Origin: an uncultured Christensenellaceae bacterium
GTDB taxonomy: Bacteria > Bacillota > Clostridia > Christensenellales > Aristaeellaceae
Assembly (NCBI GenBank): GCA_905236495.1
Contig: CAJOPV010000016.1
Coordinates: forward strand, 1 to 5,203
DNA length: 5,203 bases
Reading direction: 5' to 3'
Of this stretch, positions 1 to 4,938 are shown piece after piece. Within the stretch, counting starts at the first letter, position 1; each line of letters opens with the position of its first letter. The position numbers and the translations under genes were made by a program. Under the pieces are notes generated by a model. The model was given only the letters and a program-made list of their open reading frames with translations. It was not told the origin of the DNA and searched no databases.

Positions 1-17
1 AAATCAAGGGTTTTCGA

Positions 18-93
18 TGGTGGAGCATAGGAGACTCGAACTCCTGACCCCAACACTGCCAGTGTTGTGCGCTACCAACTGCGCTAATGCCCC
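18..93 (-). tRNA. tRNA-Ala, anticodon GGC
   Basis: Read on the minus strand this is a complete 76-base cloverleaf. The acceptor stem pairs GGGGCAT with ATGCTCC, the D stem is GCGC/GCGC around an 8-base loop, the anticodon stem is CAACA/TGTTG, the variable loop is 5 bases, and the T stem AGGAG/CTCCT encloses TTCGAGT. The seven-base anticodon loop CTGGCAG puts GGC at positions 34-36, reading the alanine codon GCC. The acceptor stem has a G3-U70 wobble pair, the known identity element for alanyl-tRNA synthetase, which independently supports alanine. The discriminator base is A and the CCA end is encoded in the gene (18-20). The isoacceptor call rests on direct reading of the fold. No terminator is visible in the 17 bases left downstream. 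Confidence 0.97.
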
Positions 94-106
94 AGGCACG
101 AAATGT

Positions 107-135
107 ATTGTAACACAGCGGGGCGGATTTGTAAA
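107..135 (-). promoter_or_regulatory. Sigma-A type promoter of the tRNA-Ala gene
   Basis: On the minus strand, TTTACA (130-135) and TACAAT (107-112) are separated by exactly 17 bases. Each hexamer matches the consensus at five of six positions. Transcription would begin near base 100, giving a 5' leader of about seven bases before the mature tRNA. The element's position and near-consensus quality fit a strongly expressed stable-RNA gene. Confidence 0.8.
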
Positions 136-174
136 GAGGAAAATTCGCAAAAAGCGAAAAATTCTCTGTGAGTT

Positions 175-229
175 AATTCTCAAAGTAAATGCAGCAGTAG
201 TAAATCAGGTTGCAGTTACTTTGAGAATT
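175..229. repeat. Perfect 14-bp inverted repeat with extended arms
   Basis: AATTCTCAAAGTAA (175-188) is matched exactly by its reverse complement TTACTTTGAGAATT (216-229). After one mismatch (189/215) the pairing continues for six more pairs, one of them G-T (190-195 with 209-214), around a 13-base loop (196-208). A further copy of the arm end AATTCTC lies at 160-166. The element sits between two divergent promoters, about 75-130 bases upstream of the presumed tRNA start and 80-135 bases upstream of the operon start, so neither promoter should transcribe it. It could be an operator-like protein site, a small repeat element or a remnant of an older terminator. The repeat is seen directly; its function is unknown. 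Confidence 0.75.
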
Positions 230-237
230 TCCGCAGT

Positions 238-268
238 GATTTTTTATTGTGCGGCGATTTTTTTATTG
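238..268. repeat. Imperfect T-rich tandem repeat
   Basis: GATTTTTTATTG (238-249) is followed 18 bases later by GATTTTTTTATTG (256-268), each followed by a short GC-rich tail (TGCG, CGC). The pair lies just upstream of the -35 box of the operon promoter, so it could act as an AT-rich upstream element, or may simply be a slippage duplication. Confidence 0.5.
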
Positions 269-275
269 CGCTTCG

Positions 276-304
276 TTGCCAAGGCAGGGGGAAGATGGTA
301 TAAT
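276..304 (+). promoter_or_regulatory. Sigma-A type promoter of the five-gene operon
   Basis: TTGCCA (276-281, five of six consensus bases) and a perfect TATAAT (299-304) are separated by 17 bases. TGG immediately upstream of the -10 box (296-298) makes an extended -10. Transcription would start near base 311, leaving a leader of about 36 bases before the TTG start at 347. No other comparable plus-strand promoter was noticed in the overlapping gene junctions downstream, so this probably drives the whole cluster. Confidence 0.85.
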
Positions 305-329
305 TATTGTGGTATTTTATCGAGCTTTC

Positions 330-336
330 AAGGAGG
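330..336 (+). promoter_or_regulatory. Ribosome binding site deciding the TTG start
   Basis: AAGGAGG (330-336), continuing GAG, lies about 8-10 bases before TTG at 347. It is the only strong Shine-Dalgarno sequence near the front of this frame and sits between the promoter and the first hydrophobic segment, so it fixes TTG rather than any upstream ATG as the start. Confidence 0.8.
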
Positions 337-346
337 AGATTTCCCT

Positions 347-1084
347 TTGACCCAGCCTAAAGACAAGCAAGCGGACGCCTTTTCTTCCTCTCAGCCGGAA
401 AACATCCGGCGGCGGCGGATCATCAGCGCGGTATCGCTCCTTTTGATCCTGGTGATTTTTGCGCTGATCGCCTGGTTTGTGGGGCGGCCTTTGGTGATGG
501 AATTTCGCCACGCGCCGGAGCATTTCCGGGATTATGTGAACGCCCACGGGGCGTGGGGGCCGCTGATGATGATGGGCATTATGGCGCTGCAGGTGATCGT
601 CGCCATCATCCCCGGGGAGCCCTTCGAGCTGGGGGCCGGGTTCGTGTTCGGGTGGTTCCCGGGGGCGGTATGGTGTCTGCTGGGGTCGGCGGTGGCATCG
701 GCGCTGGTGTATCTGGCGGTGCGGAAATGGGGCGTTAAGCTGGTGGAGGCCTTCTTCCCCCGGGAAAAGATCATGCGCTATTCCTTCATGCAGAATGAAA
801 AGAAGCTGAATATCCTGGTGTTCATCCTGTTTTTGATCCCCGGCACGCCCAAGGATCTTTTGACCTATCTGGTGGGCCTGACCCCCATGCGGCTGTGGCA
901 TTTCCTGGCGGTCACCACCATCGCCCGCATCCCCTCGGTAGTCTCCAGCACGGTGACGGGCAGCTTTGCCCAGCGGGGGCATTACAAAGCCGCCGTCATC
1001 ACCTACGCCGTCACCATCGTCATCAGCGTCCTTTGCATTCTGTGGTATCGGCGGATATCCAGGCAGGAAAAGGAGCGGCAATGA
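347..1084 (+). CDS. TVP38/TMEM64 family (DedA-like) integral membrane protein
   Basis: This gene encodes a 245-residue inner-membrane protein of the TVP38/TMEM64 branch of the DedA (VTT-domain) superfamily. Some members of that superfamily are implicated in lipid scrambling or membrane homeostasis; the substrate here is unknown. The N-terminus is polar and cytosolic, ending in an RRRR cluster (21-24) before a membrane segment (about 26-46). The family core follows. IPGEPFELGAGFVFG (88-102) matches the re-entrant loop motif with a conserved Glu and Gly, and FLIPGTPKDLLTYLVGLT (162-179) matches the second half-motif. Further hydrophobic segments lie at about 72-90, 106-125, 155-170, 183-203 and 215-234, then a basic tail. 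The TTG start is chosen for its AAGGAGG site; the upstream open frame overlaps the tRNA gene. The stop overlaps the next ATG by four bases (ATGA). Family assignment is firm, function is not. Confidence 0.88.
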   Translation: MTQPKDKQADAFSSSQPENIRRRRIISAVSLLLILVIFALIAWFVGRPLVMEFRHAPEHFRDYVNAHGAWGPLMMMGIMALQVIVAIIPGEPFELGAGFVFGWFPGAVWCLLGSAVASALVYLAVRKWGVKLVEAFFPREKIMRYSFMQNEKKLNILVFILFLIPGTPKDLLTYLVGLTPMRLWHFLAVTTIARIPSVVSSTVTGSFAQRGHYKAAVITYAVTIVISVLCILWYRRISRQEKERQ

Positions 1085-1977
1085 AAAGCGAGCTCCGCTC
1101 CGGCCTTACGCTTTTGCTGGCCGCGGCGATCTGGGGCTTTGCCATGGCGGCCCAGCGCCAGGCCTCCCTGTACCTGAGCCCTTTTACCTTCAACGCCTGC
1201 CGCTTCACCATCGGGGCGGCGGCGATGCTGCCGCTGCTGCTGTGGCAGCGAAAGGGCGGCGAACCGCTGATAGAGCGGCGGGATATCCTGCCCGGGGTGC
1301 TGATGGGGCTGGCCCTGGCCCTGGCCTCCCTGATGCAGCAAAGCGCAGTCGGAGAGGCCGGGGCCGGCAAGGCGGGGTTTCTGACAGCGCTGTACGTGGT
1401 GCTGGTGCCGGTGCTGAGCATATTCCTGAAGAAAAGCACCCGCCTCACCACCTGGCTTTCGCTGCTGCTGGCTCTGCCGGCGCTGTACCTGCTCTGCGTG
1501 CCCGCCGGGGAGCGCTTTTCCCTGGCGCCCTGGGATCTCATCCTGCTGATGAGCGCCTTTGTCTGGTCCATCCAGATTTTGCTCACCGATCATTTCGCCC
1601 GGGATCACCGGCCTCTGCGGCTGTGCCTGGTGCAGTTTCTGGTCGCCGGGGCGCTGGACTGGGTATTCGCCCTGACGATGGAAAGGCCTGCGGGGAAAAG
1701 CATGCTGCTGGCCCTGTGGCCCATCCTGTACTGCGGGGTGTTTTCCACGGGGGTCGGGTATTTGCTGCAAACCATAGGGCAGAAGGGCTGCCGCCCCGCC
1801 TTCGCGGCGCTGATCCTGTCGCTGGAATCGGTGTTCTGCGTGATCGCCGGTGCGCTGCTGCTGGGGGAAAAAATGGATACGCGGGGATATATCGGCTGCG
1901 CGCTGATGCTGTGCGCCGTGGTGCTGGCCCAGGCGGGCAGCCTGATAGGAAACCGACGGGAGGATCGTCATGTTTGA
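1081..1977 (+). CDS. EamA/DMT-superfamily permease
   Basis: This gene encodes a 298-residue membrane transporter of the drug/metabolite transporter superfamily. It has the usual two EamA halves (about residues 8-140 and 150-285) and roughly ten hydrophobic segments. Typical signs are the first helix with AAAIWGFAMAAQ (14-25), the helix pair around PFTFNACRFTIGAA (34-47), and the C-terminal hallmark LLLGEKMDTRGYIGCALML (259-277). Family members export amino acids, metabolites or drugs; the sequence does not reveal the substrate. The ATG at 1081 is chosen because AAGGAG (1070-1075) lies five bases upstream and the codon overlaps the previous stop as ATGA, implying translational coupling to the TVP38-like gene. 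The 3' end overlaps the DnaD-like gene by eight bases. Length is normal for the family and no defect is visible. Confidence 0.9.
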   Translation: MKSELRSGLTLLLAAAIWGFAMAAQRQASLYLSPFTFNACRFTIGAAAMLPLLLWQRKGGEPLIERRDILPGVLMGLALALASLMQQSAVGEAGAGKAGFLTALYVVLVPVLSIFLKKSTRLTTWLSLLLALPALYLLCVPAGERFSLAPWDLILLMSAFVWSIQILLTDHFARDHRPLRLCLVQFLVAGALDWVFALTMERPAGKSMLLALWPILYCGVFSTGVGYLLQTIGQKGCRPAFAALILSLESVFCVIAGALLLGEKMDTRGYIGCALMLCAVVLAQAGSLIGNRREDRHV

Positions 1978-3427
1978 ACTGGACAGGGAGGCCGCGTCCT
2001 TCGGGATCACGGCTGTGGAAAACCGCTTTATCACCGATTATCTGCCTGCCGCCAAGGGGGACTATGTGAAGGTCTATCTGTGGGGGCTGCACGCCTGCGC
2101 CCATCCCCAGGCCGATGATTCCCTGGAAAGCGCGGCCCAGGCGCTGTATCTCACCGTGCCGGAGGTGGAAGCCGCTCTGCGGTATTGGGAACGCCGGGGC
2201 CTGGTGAGCCGCCTGAGCGACGAGCCCCTCAGGTTCCTCTTCTATTCCCCGCTCCAGCGCCAGCAGGGCGCCGGCGCCGCTTTCCAGCCGGATACGGCCT
2301 ACGTCTCCTTCGCCGAAAGCGTGTATGCCGCCTTCGGGGACGCCCGGAAGGTGACCCCCGGGGAGATCGCCCTGGCCTGGGAATGGGTGCAGGACGTGGG
2401 GCTGACCCCCGAAGCGGTGCTGATGCTGCTGCATCACTGCATGGCGACGGGCCACGCCCATTTTTCCTTCAAGAAGGCCGAAAAGCTGGCGGTTCGGATG
2501 AAGGAGGCGGGGGTTGCCGGCCCGGAGGACGCGGAGCAGTTTTTGAACCACGATCAATCCGTTCACGACGGCACCCGCCGGGTGCTCTCCCGGATGGGCA
2601 AGCGCCGGCTGCCCAGCGACGACGAGCTGGAAATGTACGAAAAATGGACCGGGGAATGGGGCTTTGACCTGGAGGGCATCCTGTCCGCCTGCCGGGAAAC
2701 CACCAGCGGCGATCCCTCCTTTAAGTACCTGGACGGCATCCTCTCCGGCCTGCGCAGCCGGGGCCAGGCCCGTACAGGAGAGGCGGTCAAGCGTCAGCTG
2801 GCGGCGGAAAAGAGCGAAAAGGAGCTGGCCCAGGAGGTGTTTTCCCGCCTGGGCATCTATCCCGCCGCCCCGGTGGCGGCCCGGACCTATCAGGAATTAT
2901 TGACCCTCCAGCCCCACGGGGTGCTGCTGCTGGCGGCGGAAGAATGCCGCCGCACCCACAAGACGCTGGAGGATATGCAATCGCTGCTGGAATCCTGGCG
3001 GAACCGGGGCTTAACGGACGAAAACGCCGTAAGGGATTACCTGAACCGCTACCGGGAGGCCAACGTGGCCCTGCGGGAGATTTTCGAGGCCTGCGGGCAC
3101 GCCGGGCGGCCCACGGAAAAGGATCGGCAGCAGTATGAAACCTGGAAAAGCTGGGGCATGGACCGGGCGCTGATGCTCTTTGCCGCCGAGCAGAGCCGGG
3201 TGGCGGAGGGCAGCAAAACGGCGTACCTGAGCAAAGTCTTGGAGGCCTGGCACCAGGCAGGCATCACCGATATCGCCCAGGCCCGGGCGGAAAGAAAACC
3301 CACGGGCAGGGCCCCGGGCCGCAAAACAGTATCCGCCCAGCAGTACGGGCAGCGGGAATACACCGAGGACGAATTGTTGGCAGTATCCGACGATCTGATC
3401 GAGGAGGCGAGAAAACACCGTGGATAA
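1970..3427 (+). CDS. DnaD-domain replication protein with four tandem DnaD-like modules
   Basis: This is a 485-residue protein of the DnaD/DnaB_2 group, which in Bacillota helps remodel DNA and recruit the helicase loader at origins and restart sites. Residues 1-95 look like the winged-helix N-terminal domain (LTVPEVEAALRYWERRGLV, 61-79). Four similar helical modules follow, at about 112-182, 200-265, 285-349 and 366-433, each with an aromatic helix (W137, Y223, Y307, Y389), a hydrophobic LLxAxE/C-type helix and a final helix ending near Gly. The DNA-binding YxxxIxxxW motif is complete only in module 4 (Y419, V423, W427); module 2 has Y253, I257, L261. The C-terminus has QREYTEDEL (461-469), resembling the tail of clostridial DnaD proteins. 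B. subtilis DnaD is about half this length. GGGAGGA (1958-1964) supports the ATG. The gene overlaps both neighbours by eight bases. The DnaD family is well supported; the four-fold repeat is my reading. Confidence 0.86.
   Translation: MFELDREAASFGITAVENRFITDYLPAAKGDYVKVYLWGLHACAHPQADDSLESAAQALYLTVPEVEAALRYWERRGLVSRLSDEPLRFLFYSPLQRQQGAGAAFQPDTAYVSFAESVYAAFGDARKVTPGEIALAWEWVQDVGLTPEAVLMLLHHCMATGHAHFSFKKAEKLAVRMKEAGVAGPEDAEQFLNHDQSVHDGTRRVLSRMGKRRLPSDDELEMYEKWTGEWGFDLEGILSACRETTSGDPSFKYLDGILSGLRSRGQARTGEAVKRQLAAEKSEKELAQEVFSRLGIYPAAPVAARTYQELLTLQPHGVLLLAAEECRRTHKTLEDMQSLLESWRNRGLTDENAVRDYLNRYREANVALREIFEACGHAGRPTEKDRQQYETWKSWGMDRALMLFAAEQSRVAEGSKTAYLSKVLEAWHQAGITDIAQARAERKPTGRAPGRKTVSAQQYGQREYTEDELLAVSDDLIEEARKHRG
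3401..3407 (+). promoter_or_regulatory. Distant ribosome binding site for the GTG-start helicase loader
   Basis: GAGGAGG (3401-3407) lies inside the end of the DnaD-like gene, 12 bases before GTG at 3420. That is longer than the usual 5-9 bases. No other in-frame start is nearby, so initiation probably relies on this site plus re-initiation by ribosomes ending at the overlapping TAA (3425-3427). Confidence 0.6.
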
Positions 3428-4388
3428 CCAGATTGTATCCGGCATCCTGACGGATTACGCCCGGAGGCGGGCGGAAAACCGGCGGGAGGAGGACCGCCGC
3501 CTGGAAAAGATCCGGGAGGAGCACCCGGACGTCTATGCCCTGGTGGCCCAGCGCCACGCCATGATCCTCTCTTCCGTGCGGGGGGCCTTTGAAACGGGGG
3601 TGCCCCAGGACCCGGAGGAGAAGATGCGCGCCTATAACCGGCAGATCGCCGACGCGCTCCGGGCCAACGGCTATCCCGCCGATTACCTCTACCCCGTGTG
3701 CCAGTGCCAGCAGTGCGGCGATACGGGCTACGTGTATGAGGGCGGGGTGCAAAAGCCCTGCGCGTGCCTTCTGACAGCATATCAGCAGGCCCTGGCTCTA
3801 TCCGGCCCCGCCTCCCAGGGGGAGCAGACCTTTTCTTCCTTCGACCAGGGCCGCTTTCCCGACGAGCCCCTGCCCGGCACCGACGTGACCCAGCGGGAGT
3901 ACATGGCGGAGGTGAAGCAGCGCTGCCTGCTCTTTGCCCAGAACGTGCCCGGAGGGGCGGTAAAAACGCTGCTGCTCCACGGCGGAAGCGGCCTGGGCAA
4001 GACCTTTCTGCTCAACTGCGTGGGCAACGACGCCCGGAGCCGGGGGGTGGAAACGGTATCCGTCACCGCCTACGACCTGCTGATGGACCTCAAAACCGCC
4101 TATTTTTCCCGCAGCGGCGAGGCCGCCCAGGCGTACTTCGACGTCCCGCTCCTGCTCATCGACGATCTGGGCATGGAGCCCCTGATGGAAAACGTCACCG
4201 TGGAGCAGATCTATAACCTGCTCAACGCCCGGCTGACGAAGGGGCTTTATACCGTTCTTTCCACCAATCTGAGCCGGGCGGAAATCAAGCAGCGCTACAC
4301 CGAGCGCCTCTCCTCCCGCCTGCTGGATCCCCGATCCGGCCTTGCCATTCCCTTTCAGGGCCGGGATATCCGCCTGATCCGGGGCTGA
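3420..4388 (+). CDS. DnaI/DnaC-like AAA+ helicase loader
   Basis: This gene encodes a 322-residue ATPase of the DnaC/DnaI helicase-loader family, expected to place the replicative helicase onto DNA together with the DnaD-like protein encoded just upstream. The N-terminal part is charged and helical (about 10-80). It is followed by a cysteine cluster CQCQQC (94-99) before GDTGY (100-104) and a CAC pair (114-116), resembling the zinc-binding helicase-interaction region of B. subtilis DnaI. The AAA+ core has Walker A GGSGLGKT (188-195), Walker B LLLIDDLG (244-251), sensor-1 STN (281-283) and a box VII region RYTERLSSRL (292-301) offering R296 or R300 as arginine finger. Length is close to DnaI (about 311) and longer than E. 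coli DnaC (about 245). The GTG start overlaps the previous stop by eight bases. All ATPase motifs are intact. A phage-type homologue is possible, but the flanks look chromosomal. Confidence 0.9.
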   Translation: MDNQIVSGILTDYARRRAENRREEDRRLEKIREEHPDVYALVAQRHAMILSSVRGAFETGVPQDPEEKMRAYNRQIADALRANGYPADYLYPVCQCQQCGDTGYVYEGGVQKPCACLLTAYQQALALSGPASQGEQTFSSFDQGRFPDEPLPGTDVTQREYMAEVKQRCLLFAQNVPGGAVKTLLLHGGSGLGKTFLLNCVGNDARSRGVETVSVTAYDLLMDLKTAYFSRSGEAAQAYFDVPLLLIDDLGMEPLMENVTVEQIYNLLNARLTKGLYTVLSTNLSRAEIKQRYTERLSSRLLDPRSGLAIPFQGRDIRLIRG

Positions 4389-4399
4389 AAGGAGCAGCC

Positions 4400-4867
4400 A
4401 TGCGCGTTGAGCAAGTGACCGATCCCGGGCAGAAATCCGCCTTGGCCCGGCTGATCCTGGAGGGGCTCACCGATTGGTTCGCCGTCCCGGAAAGCCGGGA
4501 ACAGTACATCCGGGAGGCGGCGGAGCAGATGCTGTTCGCCGCCTGGCTGGACGGCGTTCCCGCAGGCTTCCTGTGCCTTAAGGAAACGGGCCGCGCCACC
4601 GCCGAGATCGCCGTCATGGGCGTTCAGAAGGCCTGTCACCGCCGGGGCGTGGGCCGGGCGCTGTTTGCCGCCGCCCGCCAGGCCGCCCGGGACGCGGGCT
4701 ACGCCTTCTTGCAGGTCAAGACTGTGCAGATGGGCCGCTACCCCGATTACGACAAAACCAACCTGTTCTATCAAAGCCTGGGCTTTCAGGAGTTCGAGGT
4801 CTTCCCCTCCCTGTGGGACGAGCAAAACCCCTGCCAGGTGTACGTGATGTCGCTGGCGGACGCCTGA
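4400..4867 (+). CDS. GNAT family N-acetyltransferase
   Basis: This gene encodes a 155-residue single-domain acetyltransferase of the GNAT fold, transferring an acetyl group from acetyl-CoA to an unidentified amine. Beta strand 4 (AEIAVMGV, 68-75) leads into the acetyl-CoA pyrophosphate loop HRRGVGRAL (80-88), the Q/RxxGxG motif with His in the first position. The helix that follows (89-100), then FLQVKTV (103-109), lead to NLFYQSLGFQEFEVF (121-135), the usual C-terminal cofactor-side helix and strand. The tail FPSLWDEQNPCQVYVM (135-150) resembles a GNAT subgroup common in Clostridia. The ATG has AAAGGAG (4388-4394) five bases upstream, starting at the last base of the preceding stop; the gap between the genes is 11 bases. 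It is the last gene before the terminator. Family is firm, substrate unknown, and no link to helicase loading is evident from the sequence. Confidence 0.9.
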   Translation: MRVEQVTDPGQKSALARLILEGLTDWFAVPESREQYIREAAEQMLFAAWLDGVPAGFLCLKETGRATAEIAVMGVQKACHRRGVGRALFAAARQAARDAGYAFLQVKTVQMGRYPDYDKTNLFYQSLGFQEFEVFPSLWDEQNPCQVYVMSLADA

Positions 4868-4893
4868 AAACAAAAATCAGCCTTTTCACGCAA

Positions 4894-4928
4894 AAAAGCA
4901 GGCTGTGATTTTCTCACAGCCTGCTTTT
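4894..4928. terminator. Bidirectional intrinsic terminator between convergent genes
   Basis: A 15-bp perfect stem (4894-4908 with 4914-4928, core GCAGGCTGTGA/TCACAGCCTGC) encloses the 5-base loop TTTTC. Read on the plus strand it ends in TTTT then CCGTTT; on the minus strand it ends in six Ts, the stronger tail. It lies 26 bases after the GNAT stop and 10 bases past the rplQ stop, so it should end both the plus-strand operon and the ribosomal protein transcript. Confidence 0.92.
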
Positions 4929-4938
4929 CCGTTTGGGA

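Larger units (their letters stand above)
94..346. other. Divergent intergenic region, no gene seen
   Basis: This 253-base AT-rich stretch separates the minus-strand tRNA from the plus-strand operon. It carries the two divergent promoters, a long inverted repeat (175-229), a T-rich imperfect tandem repeat (238-268) and a small hairpin TTCGC-AAAAA-GCGAA (144-158). An open frame runs through it from base 17 but has no ribosome binding site, overlaps the tRNA and lies mostly upstream of the promoter. I see no coding gene and no recognisable riboswitch. Confidence 0.75.

Noticed and set aside
144..158. TTCGC-AAAAA-GCGAA hairpin as a terminator
   Set aside because: The stem has only five pairs, a weak T tail, and no gene ends next to it on either strand.
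17..346. Upstream extension of the TVP38-like gene to an ATG at base 17
   Set aside because: It would run across the antisense of the tRNA-Ala gene and through the promoter at 276-304, has no ribosome binding site at the ATG, and its peptide does not look like the family; the TTG at 347 has AAGGAGG.
895..1080. Longer N-terminus for the EamA permease starting at 895
   Set aside because: The added stretch lies inside the TVP38-like gene, is His/Gly-rich and not membrane-like; ATG at 1081 has a good ribosome binding site and the permease's first helix begins just after it.
317..2566. Long minus-strand open frames of about 250-340 codons opposite the first three operon genes
   Set aside because: Their proteins are low-complexity (rich in Gln, His, Arg, Gly, Pro), as expected for antisense of GC-rich genes with third-position GC bias, and they match no family I recognise.
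1970..4388. DnaD/DnaC-like pair as part of a prophage or integrated element
   Set aside because: Such pairs occur in phages, but there is no integrase, repressor, terminase or attachment-like repeat, and the flanks are a tRNA gene, ordinary membrane genes and rplQ. The tRNA 3' end is not repeated anywhere that I can see in the window.
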